From Schistocerca nitens (Eukaryota > Arthropoda > Insecta > Orthoptera > Acrididae), in NCBI RefSeq assembly GCF_023898315.1, contig NC_064617.1:616209000-616272999 (forward strand): a stretch of 64,000 bases of DNA. The letters run 5' to 3'. The notes under the pieces were generated by a model, which saw only the letters and a list, made by a program, of their open reading frames with translations, was not told the DNA's origin and ran no database searches. Of this stretch, positions 35,732 through 46,442 are shown piece by piece. Positions within the stretch are counted from its first letter, which is position 1. Every line of letters starts with the position of its first letter. The position numbers and the translations under genes were made by a program.

Positions 35732-37960
35732 AAATTCCCAGAGGTTCAAGTTGGTAGTTTATATGTTGCAAGCGAAAAAAGCTTTTTAGTAAACTGAGGC
35801 ACTAGCATTAGTTGCCTGTTCACTGTGACAAGGAAGCTAGTATAAAAAGTAGCTTGTGGTTTTGTTTGCAAAGAAGTGCTCATGGGATGAAAGCACTGCT
35901 TGAGATTATTCTGAGATGATGGGGGGATTGCTAAACATCTAGCATTTTAGTAAGGAGCTTGTCGGACTATTTGTATAGTTGTAAAATTATTTGTTATTTG
36001 ATGAGAAATTTCTTTATTCATAGCACATGGGCCATCATAGTTGAAGCATAAAGATTGGCATGGTATGCGTAGGTCTGCAAAATGTCCTGACAGTGATGTT
36101 CATAGGAACTTGTTGTATACTTTGATTCTTCATCTGTTTAACAGTAGACATAAGAAATGTATTAGTGGAGCAAGTAGCTGTGAAATTAGTAGTGTATGAT
36201 TGATAGTATGGACGTGGCGCTTGAAGGAAGTGTTTGTTTAGCTGTGGGTGTTTTCATAATTGCCATGTGAGGAGAAGCAATACTCGTGATAGGCGACGAG
36301 AGGTACAGAGAGAAACACATTTATTGCGAGTATTGTATATCAGCAGCTCTTGGGCGGGTATCAAGTAAGACGCAAAGTGAAACGAAAGAGGAAGTATGCA
36401 TGAAAGTGGCCAAATATCGACAAGAGTTCGCACTGTTAGGGTGAGGTGAATAAGCTAGTGCGGTGCGAAAATTTTCGAAGAGAGAGGCGGTTTTAAAGAA
36501 AGCACAAGAGTCCTATGAATGCCCTCTTGTGTGTTTCTCTTTCAGTGGCTATTTGGCATGTCTGCTTGCGCCATAGAAAGCTACTGTATGTGCCCCAGGC
36601 CCCCATCTAGCGGCCGGAGGTGCAAGCGGTGTTTACATACAGTCTCGCCTGAGGCAATGGTCTCTCATTTCGGAACGCAAGAAGCACTGGTAGCGCACAA
36701 AAATAGCCGAGTGAGATCATTGCGGCCAAGTAAGGGTAGAAGTAGGTTCTTTGCAGAATGTCCGAGCTTAAGAAATTCTTCGATAAGTAAATCGCGAAAT
36801 GTGAAGAATGTGTCGTATTCTCGTAGGGCGTGTTGACGGTCTCGTGGCATAAGTAGCGAGCGGTGATAGCTTGCAAGCAAGATCATACTTCACAGGATCA
36901 TTTCTGTAGTATGTCTTCAACTCTCTCTAGTTCAACGCTGGAGTAGACGTAACCACGATGATGAGTGGTAGCACTCTCCCTGAGCGTGAGGCTTGCGATC
37001 AAGATTCATCGCATCTTGGTTGTAATCGATGATCGTTCACCACATTCTGAGGGATGTGGGAAGGGAATAGCGCTTTCCGAGTGGTGGTTTTATTATATAG
37101 ATTAGAAGCATAAGTCATACTGTTGGTATCGGGACCCGCGTTGTTGCAGAAATGTCGCTACAGGTTGTGGAAAGACTTCGATTGCGACATGTCATGAAAG
37201 CCTCGTGGAAGTTTCTCGAGTGGCACGGGGGACGAGCCATTTGATTTGGCCTGCTCCAAGTGCTAGGCTTGGATGACAACGACGTACTTTTGAGTTACAA
37301 GAATGAGTGAGCAACACAAGAAGAGTGCAATTGATGACCATAAAAAGCTGACACACAACACAGTCTTGATAATCACCACTAATGCATGATGTACGAAACA
37401 TTTAGGAGGAGCACGTTTGGCTAGCAAACATGAATTGAGTGATTTGCAAGGCAGTGTAATCTGCAAGAAGGAATGCATGAAATTCGCAAATGAATAAGAC
37501 TGGTTCAAATACTATCGACAGAAATTTTATTTCTGTTGTCAACTAGTATTAATTAGTTGTGTGGGAGCAGGGGGATATTTCCCTTGCACCATACATCTAC
37601 ATACACGTTGCGTGTGATGTGGCCTAGTTTTGCGTACAAAGAACTATCTAGTTGTCAGTTTTTTGAGTGAACGAGAGAGATTAGTGTTAGATGCAGAGCA
37701 GTGCGGGCAGTTGTGTGTCGGACGTTGTATGTCGGACGTGGGTCGCCGACAGGAATTATGCGTGCTGCCATCTGTCGGCAGGTGAGGTAATGAAGCAGCT
37801 TGAATGGTGACAGAAATGATGAAAATAGTTATCTAAAGAGTAATAGCGACGACATTTGGCAGACACGTATTTCAGCGTTGACAGTTAGTTTGGGGTGTGT
37901 GCTTGCATGACACTGGAAGTCTGTTGACGGTGTAGAAGTAGACAAGACGGCAAGAATTTT

Positions 37961-38025
37961 CGGCGTTCTCGCGGAGAAGTAATAGAGAAGCAGCCATAAG
38001 TATTGAAGTGAGGGCGTTGATCGGC
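37961..38025 (+). promoter_or_regulatory. U5 promoter of unit 9, now facing a LINE
   Basis: Unchanged presumptive PSE region, followed at 38026 by the 5' end of the second full-length LINE, in the same orientation and at the same nucleotide as in unit 8. Confidence 0.45.
38016..38025 (+). repeat. Target-site duplication of LINE copy 2 (left copy)
   Basis: gttgatcggc, repeated exactly at 43562-43571. Sequence and position in the unit are the same as for copy 1. Confidence 0.95.
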
Positions 38026-38162
38026 GATTCGAGGGTTGGATTCCCTCACTTCCTCATCGAGGACTCGCACTGCCTGGGCTACTCTCAGGGTGTACCTTCG
38101 ACGTGGAAGAGCCCCACTCGTGCTTGTCGCGTTGTTGCCCGTCTGCACGCCGTCACTGCTGC

Positions 38163-38193
<31 letters not shown>

Positions 38194-38408
38194 TTGGTCG
38201 CCGTCTGTCGGTGCTCGCCGCCGCCGCCGCCGCCGTCGTCTGTTCGCCGCCGCCGCCGCTTGGTCGCTTGCCGCCGCCGCCGCCGCCGCCGCCGCTTGGT
38301 CGCCGTCTGTCGGTGCTCGCCGCTTCCTCTTCTGCCGCCGCCACCTGGTCGCCGCTTCTTCAGCCGCCGCCGCCACCTGGTCGCCGCTTCTTCAGCCGCC
38401 GCCGCCGC
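38163..38408 (+). repeat. GCC-rich tandem repeat in LINE copy 2 5' UTR
   Basis: Shorter version of the copy 1 repeat: two full segments (about 38192 and 38294) and one shortened form (about 38256). The loss is a multiple of three, so the upstream frame through it stays open, but I consider that frame non-coding. Confidence 0.85.
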
Positions 38409-38477
38409 TGTCGCCGTCTCTTGGTGCTCGCCGCTTCTTCTGCCGCCGTCTCTCGGTGTTCGCTGCCGCCTGCGATC

Positions 38478-40034
38478 ATGGACGCCCCAACTACCACCAT
38501 CATCTACACCTCTCCTTCACCTGCCCCCACTGTAACGTCATGGAGTGCTTCCTCTGGGATTCACCCGTCTCATGCACCTCCCCTACTCACAGTCTCCTCC
38601 CCATCTATCTCCTCTCCATCGATGTATCCCCACCTGTACGTCACTCCTGCTCCTACCCCTGTTACTGCCCCTGCTACTTCTCCCGCTACTGCCTCTGCCC
38701 CTGCTCCCAACCCCCCTCCCACTCCTGTCGCCCGCCGAGACGACTTCCCCCCTCTACCCCCTGCGACTACCGCTGCTTCCCCTACCGGAGTCTCCACCCG
38801 CCGCGCCACAGTCGCCGCCACAGAGCGCCCTACCCTCTCATCCGGTGCTCCTGCCTCACAGGAGGGCCCTGCCTCCCACCACCTCCCCATCCATCCAGTC
38901 CCTCATCCCTCCTCCCAGGCAACACCCGCCAAAAAATCTTCCAAACGGCCCAGTGGCGACCTCTCCTCTACTCCTTCCTCCAAAAGGCCACTGCCCGCCC
39001 CGCCTCCCCCACCTCCCACTGACCCCACTATGGATACCACCCCACCTCCCTCCTCTCCAGCCCCCTCCCTGTATACCTTTGTCCTAGCAAACCCTGATCC
39101 AAAATTCCTGGATGCCCGCACCCTCACCCTTGAAATCCGGAAGTACATCCCCAGTGCACCCATCACCCAACTTATCCCTCGCAGAGACTCTGTTCTCATC
39201 AAGTCTCCCTCTCCATCCTTCCATACTGATCTCCTCCGGCGCCTTCCCCGCATCACCTTTGGGCCCCACGCATCCCTCACCCCATTCCTTACATCCTCCT
39301 CTCCTCGCCAACCCCAACCGCCTCGTCGTCCGCCGACCCTCACTGCCGTCATCACCAAACTCAGCCCTGTGGTCACGGAGGCTGAGGTGTTGGCGGAACT
39401 GAATGCCCACCCCTCCCTGGAAATCCGCTCTGCCCGCCGTATTTACAACTCCTCTGGCCCTACTTTCCTCATGCGTATCTTTACAGAATCCGCCTCCTCC
39501 ATCGACCACCTCCTCACGCAGGGAGCCCTGATTTTCAACCGCCGCCACCCTGTTGACCCGTCCCGTTCCCCTCCTCAATCTTACCGCTGCCAGCGTTGTC
39601 TTCTGTACAATGACCACCTCACCCAGAACTGCAAGAACCCACCCACCTGCCCCCATTGTAAAGCCTCCCACTTCCTCAAACAGTGTCCCAACCTCGCCTC
39701 CCCCCCATCCTGCAACACCTGCAATGAACCTCACCCCACCTATTCCTCCAAATGCAAAGCCAAGCCCCCTCCCACCAACCCTGAACTCACTGTCCCCCTT
39801 CGCCCCATTGACCCACCTATCCACCCTAACAATTCCCTCCGCCCTCCCCCTACGGCAGAAGACATCATCCGGTTCCTCACCGTCGTCCTGCAGAACATCC
39901 ACCCCTTCCAGCGCCCCCACACACTCCAGCAGATTTCCCTCGCTGCCCGCTCTGTTTTCCACTTAAACACCTACGCCACATACTCCCACAACCAGGCCCA
40001 CTTTACCTTCACCCGTCTAGACACCCTCGTTTAA
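38478..40034 (+). CDS. LINE ORF1, gag-like protein with three zinc knuckles (copy 2)
   Basis: 518 residues, same domain layout as copy 1. Arg replaces Pro at one site in the Pro-rich N-terminal half (VARRDD against VAPRDD). All cysteines and histidines of the three CCHC knuckles are kept. The ORF1-ORF2 gap is 29 bp. Confidence 0.92.
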   Translation: MDAPTTTIIYTSPSPAPTVTSWSASSGIHPSHAPPLLTVSSPSISSPSMYPHLYVTPAPTPVTAPATSPATASAPAPNPPPTPVARRDDFPPLPPATTAASPTGVSTRRATVAATERPTLSSGAPASQEGPASHHLPIHPVPHPSSQATPAKKSSKRPSGDLSSTPSSKRPLPAPPPPPPTDPTMDTTPPPSSPAPSLYTFVLANPDPKFLDARTLTLEIRKYIPSAPITQLIPRRDSVLIKSPSPSFHTDLLRRLPRITFGPHASLTPFLTSSSPRQPQPPRRPPTLTAVITKLSPVVTEAEVLAELNAHPSLEIRSARRIYNSSGPTFLMRIFTESASSIDHLLTQGALIFNRRHPVDPSRSPPQSYRCQRCLLYNDHLTQNCKNPPTCPHCKASHFLKQCPNLASPPSCNTCNEPHPTYSSKCKAKPPPTNPELTVPLRPIDPPIHPNNSLRPPPTAEDIIRFLTVVLQNIHPFQRPHTLQQISLAARSVFHLNTYATYSHNQAHFTFTRLDTLV

Positions 40035-40063
40035 GCCCCTCTCCCCTTCCCGCACCCACTCTC

Positions 40064-42478
40064 ATGGCTCGTCAACAGTATCGTCTCCTCTACCTCAACA
40101 TTCGCTCCCTCCTTGCAAACAAATACCTCTTCATGCATACCCTCTCCCAGCACCATGTTGACTCCTTCATCCTTAATGAAACCTTCCTCCGACCCCACCA
40201 TGTGGTCCGCATCTCCCCTTATCTCCTTCACCGCACTGACAATCCCCTTCCCCTAGCTCGAGGCGGGGTCGCTATCGGCCACCTCCGGCATCTCCCTGTC
40301 CGGCCACAACCCCTCCTCAATGACCCAACCGAACACCTTCTCCTCAGCCTCTTTTTTCCCTCCCTCACCGTCACCTGTGCCACTATCTATATTCGCCCCG
40401 CCGCTCCTCTCCCCTTTGACTTCATTTCCCATGTTGACCGTACCTTCTCCACCTATGTGATCGCCGCTGACCTCAACATCCACAGCCGTGACCCTGCCAC
40501 CCTTCGGCGGTGGCATCAGTTCCTTGCCACCCTCCATGGTGACCTTGTTCCTCTCCCACAGCACACCCGTCCTGAAAGTAACTCCACCCCCGATGTTATC
40601 CTCGCTTCCCCCAACCTCCTTGGTCGCATTGCCGTTGATGTCCTCGATCCCGTCGGTAGTGACCATCTCCCTGTCCTTCTCACCATCTCCTCTACCCGTC
40701 CTGCCACTGCAGCCACCCGCCCCCCTGCCCCTCCAAAGTCTGTCCATGACTACCACCGTGCCAATTGGGATGCCTACCGGGAATCCATTGCCTTACAGGT
40801 CGACAGCCACCCCCTCACTTTCCACCACCCTGATGACATCACCCATGCCTCTTCCTTCCTCCAGAAGACCATCACTGACGCTGTGGAGGCTCATGTCCCT
40901 ACCAAACTCATCCACCCTCACCGCCCTACGCTTCCTCCGCAGGCCGTCCTTCTTCTGCGTGAATCCCGCAGGCTCTACCGCTCCTTCCTCCGCACTCGTG
41001 ACCGGGATACTCTCACCCGCCACCGGCAATTACAGCGACATATCCGGAACCTCCTTACAGCAAAGAAACGCCGGGACTGGCGTCAGACATGCACACGCCT
41101 CAACTCCACCCTCCCTGTCAACTCCTCCAAGTACTGGTCAGCCTTCCACCGCCTTACTGGTAGCCATCCCACCCCGCATTACCCCATCCTCCATGACGAT
41201 CGCCCTTTTCCTGACAACCTCAGTAAGGCTAACCATTTTGCTTCCCACCTATCCGAGGTCTTCTCCATTCCTGACGATCCCCATTTTGATTACTCCCTCT
41301 TCCCCACTGTCCTTGACCGCACTGACACCTCGGTCCCCCCGCTCGCCCCTAGCTTCCAGTACTTGGATCGGCTACCCCCCTCCGACATCAACACTCCCAT
41401 CACCATGCAAGACATCACACTCGTCCTCCGCTCCAAACGCAACACCGCTCCTGGTCATGATGGCGTCACCTACCGTCACCTCAAGGAATCCCCTCCATCC
41501 TTCCTGTCTGTCCTTGCTACCCTGTACAATGTCCTCCTCTCCACTGGATTTTACCCTGACCTGTGGAAGACTTCCCGTGTCCTGCTGTTCCCTAAGCCTA
41601 ACAAACCCCCCTCTGCTACCTCTTCCTATCGTCCCATCTGCCTCACCTCCGTGTTCAGTAAGGTCTTTGAGGCCATCCTCTCTCGCCGTATCCACTGCCA
41701 CCTTAACCAGCACCGCCTCCTTCCTCTTACCCAATGTGGCTTCCGGCCTTCCTTCTCTGCTGACGACCAGCTCCTTAACCTTACCCATCTTCTTTCCCTC
41801 CAACTTAACTCCCGTCGCTCTGCTATCTTTGTTTCCCTTGACCTCCAGAACGCCTATGACCGTGTCTGGCATCCCGGGCTCCTTTTCAAACTCCAGACCT
41901 ATGCTCTCCCCATCAACTTCGTCCGTCTCGTTGCTTCCTTCCTCTCCCATCGTCCCTCCTATGTGACTATCCACAATTCCAACTCCCGTACTTTCTACCC
42001 CTCTGCCGGCGTGCCCCAAGGTTCTGTCCTTTCCCCTCTCCTCTATCTCCTGTACACTGCTGATATGCCCAAACCTCCCCCTCCTGTTCATCTTCTCCAG
42101 TTCGCTGATGACACCGCCTTCCTAGCCCTTTATCCTACCCTTCAACGGTCCCAACGTACTCTCCAAACCCACCTTGACCAATTCACTGCTTGGTGCAACC
42201 AGTGGTTCCTCCGTGTTAATCCCTCCAAGACCCAGGCGATCATCATAGGCCGCACCACCCGTTCCTTCCGCCTCCATGATTTCTACCTCACCATTTATGG
42301 CCGTCCTATCCACCTCACTCCTACCCTCAAATACCTTGGCCTCACCCTCGACCGCCACCTCACCTGGACTCCCCATCTCCTTACCATCCAAAACAAAGCT
42401 CACAACCGCCTCCGCCTCCTGAAACTCCTGTCCGGCCGGACATGGGGTCTGCATCCTTCTACCATCCTCCACACCTAA
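40064..42478 (+). CDS. LINE ORF2, endonuclease-reverse transcriptase, ending at an early stop (copy 2)
   Basis: The 804-residue product appears identical to that of copy 1, including endonuclease residues N12, E39, D136, N138, S199, D200 and H201 and the RT FADD box. It ends at the same TAA codon (42476-42478). A shared stop means that both copies descend from one already stopped source, or that one copy derives from the other. Confidence 0.93.
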   Translation: MARQQYRLLYLNIRSLLANKYLFMHTLSQHHVDSFILNETFLRPHHVVRISPYLLHRTDNPLPLARGGVAIGHLRHLPVRPQPLLNDPTEHLLLSLFFPSLTVTCATIYIRPAAPLPFDFISHVDRTFSTYVIAADLNIHSRDPATLRRWHQFLATLHGDLVPLPQHTRPESNSTPDVILASPNLLGRIAVDVLDPVGSDHLPVLLTISSTRPATAATRPPAPPKSVHDYHRANWDAYRESIALQVDSHPLTFHHPDDITHASSFLQKTITDAVEAHVPTKLIHPHRPTLPPQAVLLLRESRRLYRSFLRTRDRDTLTRHRQLQRHIRNLLTAKKRRDWRQTCTRLNSTLPVNSSKYWSAFHRLTGSHPTPHYPILHDDRPFPDNLSKANHFASHLSEVFSIPDDPHFDYSLFPTVLDRTDTSVPPLAPSFQYLDRLPPSDINTPITMQDITLVLRSKRNTAPGHDGVTYRHLKESPPSFLSVLATLYNVLLSTGFYPDLWKTSRVLLFPKPNKPPSATSSYRPICLTSVFSKVFEAILSRRIHCHLNQHRLLPLTQCGFRPSFSADDQLLNLTHLLSLQLNSRRSAIFVSLDLQNAYDRVWHPGLLFKLQTYALPINFVRLVASFLSHRPSYVTIHNSNSRTFYPSAGVPQGSVLSPLLYLLYTADMPKPPPPVHLLQFADDTAFLALYPTLQRSQRTLQTHLDQFTAWCNQWFLRVNPSKTQAIIIGRTTRSFRLHDFYLTIYGRPIHLTPTLKYLGLTLDRHLTWTPHLLTIQNKAHNRLRLLKLLSGRTWGLHPSTILHT

Positions 42479-42886
42479 AAATCCATGATCCGCCCCATCC
42501 TTTGTTATGCCAGCATCGCTTGGATTTCCGCCCCTCCCCGGTTCTATAACGCCCTCCAAATCCTCGAACGCCATGCGCTCCGCCTCGCCTTCCGCATCCG
42601 CCTTCCGTCCCCCACGCGCATCCTCTATGACCTCATCCCCTTCCCCCACCTTCTCCTTTTCCTTGAACACATCCGCACACTCTATGTTGTCCGTCGCCTT
42701 GATCCCCCTCACCCCCTGGTGTCTCCCATCCTCTCCACTCCCGACCAGTTGCCGCGCCTTTACCGTTGTGTCCCTCCCTCTCTCCATCTCCACACCCTCC
42801 ATCTCCTTTCCCAACACAACTTCCACCGTCTCCCGCTCCCGGATGATGAGCTTCGCCCTGACATCTACCCTTCCTACCAACTCTAA
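42479..42886 (+). pseudogene. C-terminal remainder of LINE ORF2 after the in-frame stop (copy 2)
   Basis: The same 135 in-frame codons as in copy 1, with no further interruption and stop at 42884-42886. The absence of extra damage indicates little time since this sequence was last under selection or last copied. Confidence 0.85.
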
Positions 42887-43499
42887 CCCCCTCTTCCTGC
42901 CTCCTCCTCAGGGCTCCCTCTCCTCCCCCTCCCTCCTTCTGAGCGGATTTCCCCTCCCCCTCCATCTCTTGTGCCTTCTTTCAGTGTCTCTGCGCTCCCT
43001 CCTGCCCTGTCTTCCCTTTTCCTCTCCCGCCCCATGTGTCTCCTGCCTCTTCGTGAACCCACGGTTACCCCTCCTCCCTTCCTCCCGCCGCTTCCCCAGC
43101 TGCCCCATGCTCTCCCCTCCTTTTCCATCCTCTCTGCCCTTTCCCTCGGCAGGTCCCACCTGGTAGTTTTCTTCTTCGTCGTGTGTGCTCCGAGTGGGTT
43201 TTAAATGTGTTGTTTCGGAGTGTTTTTAATACTGTGGCCGACTTTTAACCTGTGCCTGTGCATCTAGTGACTTCCATGTGTTTTAAGAATCACCCATTGT
43301 GTTTTTTTTTAACTTTCTGGTGACTTTTTTAACTGTCCCCAATGAACGTATACATATCAGTGTATTTTTACCTCCATTTTCTCCCCTTACTCTGTTTTAT
43401 GTTCCCCCTTTTTACCTCCTTATGTATGTATTATTTTATTCTTGTTTTAATTGTCATATCACTCGGCTGAAGAGCGGCGGATTGTGCTGCTGACAGCCC

Positions 43500-43522
43500 T
43501 CCCCTGCCCATATGGGGCAGGG
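43500..43522 (+). other. 3' UTR hairpin next to poly(A), LINE copy 2
   Basis: The same 9-bp stem and atatg loop as in copy 1. Confidence 0.7.
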
Positions 43523-43569
43523 GAATGAAATCACAATAAAGAAAAAAAAAAAAAAAAAAAAGTTGATCG

Positions 43570-43689
43570 GCACTCTGGTTTCCCTTCAAAACGAATAAAT
43601 CTTTCGCCTTTTACTAAAGATTTCCGTGGAGGGGAACATTAAATGAGTCTAGAAGGTATTTTTTGTAGTGCTCGGCTATTGCTGAGCCA
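43570..43689 (+). ncRNA. U5 spliceosomal snRNA, copy 9, cut off from its promoter by a LINE
   Basis: Same arrangement as copy 8: intact U5 sequence (Sm site 43658-43665) directly after the target-site duplication (43562-43571) and the poly(A) of the second full-length LINE. Its presumptive promoter is at 37961-38024. Confidence 0.95.
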
Positions 43690-45534
43690 CAATCTCAAGT
43701 AAAACGTAATGTGAGTAGCAAGAGGTAGATTGTGTTGTGAGAATGAAGGGCGTGGATTAGCGGATCACGTTTGGCCTGAAATGGCGTGCAGTGTGTTAGA
43801 CGATTGTGTAGAGAGAGTGAGAGAGGGGGGGACAGAGCTATTTATTGTCCTGCAAACTCTTGGTGAACCCTTTCCGTACCTCAGTTGTAGATGATTTGAG
43901 AATGTTTACTTGCACTGCAGTTGCACAACAGCATATAAGCTGATATTTGGAAGTGAATGATGAATGATTGTCTTTGTAATAAATACTGGTATGTGATAAG
44001 TAGATTTTGTTTTGAAAGCCAAAATAATTTTTACCGCAGAAGTTTGTGATTTGTAGGTATGATGTGAGTGAGATTTGGGCTGAAGATGGTGGTTAGTTGG
44101 GCAGGATGAGTATTTCAATTGTTTTCAATAGAGTGGATATTAGTGGCACTGGCTTGTTGCCATAATGTGGCATTGGTTCTTTGTTCATAACAGTGTACTC
44201 AGTTTTGTAGAGGATTTAGGTGAGAAAGAGACAGAGACAGTTGTTGAATATGACATAGATAGCTAGAAATGAATTGAGTAGCAATTTCCTGCTAGGTGTA
44301 GTTTGGGTATGATGTGTCTCAGTGAGAGATAAATCTTGAAATTGAAGGGTTGTTCCTTGCTACAGTCTTGGAAACTATGTATCTGGTGTTGACTCCAATG
44401 TTTTCAAGATTACTTGTGTACAAAATTGGCCAGACTTTGCAGTTTCTTCTTCAATAAATCAGTGGAAGGTGGTGCAGATAATGGTAAAAATGTTCAGTGC
44501 CTCCTGTGAGTTGTTGATGCTGCTTGTCTTTTAAGTAAAATTGATAGGGGCTCTTGATTGACCCAGCCATACACAGAGCTGGTGCATACTTGGCTTGAGA
44601 AGACTTTGGTCAGTAAATGATGAAATACCAACACAGTGGTCACAACAAAGCTCCTTTCCCTGCATTTTAGTTTCCCTCGGGTATAGAGTGACACGATATT
44701 GTCAGAGGATGTGCAGATAATCACTTTGATCAGGCTGTTCGTTTTTTTAATGCTCTTTTACCAGAATCCATTCATAGTGATTAGTGTGTTCTCTGTTGGA
44801 ACACGATGAGAACATTGTGTGAAGTGCACAGAAGTAGCTATTTTAGTATGTATGAAAATGTGAGGTAACCACTGTTACTCCTAAATTTCTGTGGAATTAA
44901 GTTTTCTGTGTGTGTGTGTGTGTGTGTGTTTGAAAATCCCAGAGGTTCAAGTTGGTAGTTTATATGTTGCAAGCGAAAAAAGCTTTTTAGTAAACTGAGG
45001 CACTAGCATTAGTTGCCTGTTCACTGTGACAAGGAAGCTAGTATAAAAAGTAGCTTGTGGTTTTGTTTGCAAAGAAGTGCTCATGGGATGAAAGCACTGC
45101 TTGAGATTATTCTGAGATGATGGGGGGATTGCTAAACATCTAGCATTTTAGTAAGGAGCTTGTCGGACTATTTGTATAGTTGTAAAATTATTTGTTATTT
45201 GATGAGAAATTTCTTTATTCATAGCACATGGGCCATCATAGTTGAAGCATAAAGATTGGCATGGTATGCGTAGGTCTGCAAAATGTCCTGACAGTGATGT
45301 TCATAGGAACTTGTTGTATACTTTGATTCTTCATCTGTTTAACAGTAGACATAAGAAATGTATTAGTGGAGCAAGTAGCTGTGAAATTAGTAGTGTATGA
45401 TTGATAGTATGGACGTGGCGCTTGAAGGAAGTGTGAGGAGAAGCAATACTCGTGATAGGCGACGAGAGGTACAGAGAGAAACACATTTATTGCGAGTATT
45501 GTATATCAGCAGCTCTTGGGCGGGTATCAAGTAA

Positions 45535-45546
45535 GACGCAAAGTGA
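45535..45546 (+). repeat. Target-site duplication of LINE copy 3 (left copy)
   Basis: gacgcaaagtga, repeated at 46443-46454. The empty site is at 1467-1478 in unit 1. The next two bases of the LINE (reading towards its 5' side) would also be ga, so the truncation point shows 2 nt of microhomology with the target. Confidence 0.93.
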
Positions 45547-45583
45547 TTTTTTTTTTTTTTTTTTTCTTTATTGTGATTTCATT

Positions 45584-45606
45584 CCCCTGCCCCATACGGG
45601 CAGGGG
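45584..45606 (-). other. 3' UTR hairpin next to poly(A), LINE copy 3
   Basis: Stem identical to copies 1 and 2, but the loop is gtatg in the sense of the element. The one change in this segment falls in the loop and leaves the stem whole. Confidence 0.7.
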
Positions 45607-46217
45607 AGGGCTGTCAGCAGCACAATCCGCCGCTCTTCAGCCGAGTGATATGACAATTAAAACAAGAATAAAATAATACATACATAAGGAGGTAAAAAGG
45701 GGGAACATAAAACAGAGTAAGGGGAGAAAATGGAGGTAAAAATACACTGATATGTAGACGTTCATTGGGGACAGTTAAAAAAGTCACCAGAAAGTTAAAA
45801 AAACACAATTGGTGATTCTTAAAACACATGGAAGTCACTAGATGCACAGGCACAGGTTAAAAGTCGGCCACAGTATTAAAAACACTCCGAAACAACACAC
45901 TTAAAACCCACTCGGAGCACACACGACGAAGAATAAAACTACCAGGTGGGACCTGCCGAGGGAAAGGGCAGAGAGGATGGAAAAGGAGGGGAGAGCATGG
46001 GGCAGCTGGGGAAGCGGCGGGAGGAAGGGAGGAGGGGAACCGTGGGTTCACGAAGAGGCAGGAGACACATGGGGCGGGAGAGGAAAAGGGAAGACAGGGC
46101 AGGAGGGAGCGCAGAGACACTGAAAGAAGGCACAAGAGATGGAGGGGGAGGGGAAATCCGCTCAGAAGGAGGGAGGGGGAGGAGAGGGAGCCCTGAGGAG
46201 GAGGCAGGAAGAGGGGG

Positions 46218-46442
46218 TTAGAGTTGGTAGGAAGGGTAGATGTCAGGGCGAAGCTCATCATCCGGGAGCGGTAGACGGTGGAAGTTGTGTTGGGAAAGGA
46301 GATGGAGGGTGTGGAGATGGAGAGAGGGAGGGACACAACGGTAAAGGCGCGGCAACTGGTCGGGAGTGGAGAGGAAGGGAGACACCAGGGGGTGAGGGGG
46401 ATCAAGGCGACGGACAACATAGAGTGTGCGGATGTGTTCAAG
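46218..46442 (-). pseudogene. ORF2 C-terminal fragment in truncated LINE copy 3
   Basis: About 74 codons of the ORF2 C terminus (LEHIRTLYVVRR... to PSYQL) with the stop at 46218-46220. It reads out of host sequence at its 5' end and has no start of its own. One visible difference from copies 1 and 2 is SPFLSTP for SPILSTP. It is too short to say whether this source carried the ORF2 stop. Confidence 0.9.

Larger units (their letters stand above)
38026..43561 (+). mobile_element. Full-length Jockey-like LINE, copy 2
   Basis: 5536 bp, with the same 10-bp duplication (38016-38025 and 43562-43571) and the same insertion nucleotide as copy 1. Order: 5' UTR 38026-38477, ORF1 38478-40034, 29-bp gap, ORF2 40064-42886 with one in-frame stop, 3' UTR 42887-43541, AATAAA 43535-43540, poly(A) of 20 (43542-43561). 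The 88-bp difference from copy 1 is made up of 78 bp fewer in the GCC repeat, one 11-bp repeat fewer in the ORF1-ORF2 gap, and one A more in the tail. By eye I see only two base substitutions against copy 1, in ORF1 (near 38731) and in ORF2 (near 42186, silent). Confidence 0.97.
34868..44090 (+). repeat. U5 snRNA tandem unit 9, split by a full-length LINE
   Basis: The unit spans 9223 bp, or 3677 bp without the 5536-bp LINE and its 10-bp target-site duplication. (TG)25 at 35678-35727 is followed by the gaaattccc variant shared with unit 5. Its upstream variants differ from those of unit 8 (ttgttcctt, cacgatattggcag, gttgcctg), so units 8 and 9 are not simple tandem duplicates over their whole length. 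Confidence 0.97.
45547..46442 (-). mobile_element. 5'-truncated Jockey-like LINE, copy 3, inverted
   Basis: 896 bp, antisense to the array, reading from a 19-nt poly(T) at 45547-45565 (its poly(A) tail) to about 46442. Flanked by a 12-bp duplication, gacgcaaagtga, at 45535-45546 and 46443-46454. It corresponds to about 33440-34338 of copy 1, the last part of ORF2 and the 3' UTR. Several base differences from copies 1 and 2 (for example the hairpin loop and a site near 45756) show that it came from a different source copy. 5' truncation with poly(A) and target-site duplication is the classic product of target-primed reverse transcription. Confidence 0.97.

Noticed and set aside
28715-43561. 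An LTR retroelement or virus-like origin for the inserted elements
   Set aside because: No terminal repeats, no integrase or protease, and a poly(A) end with target-site duplications. These are plain LINEs.
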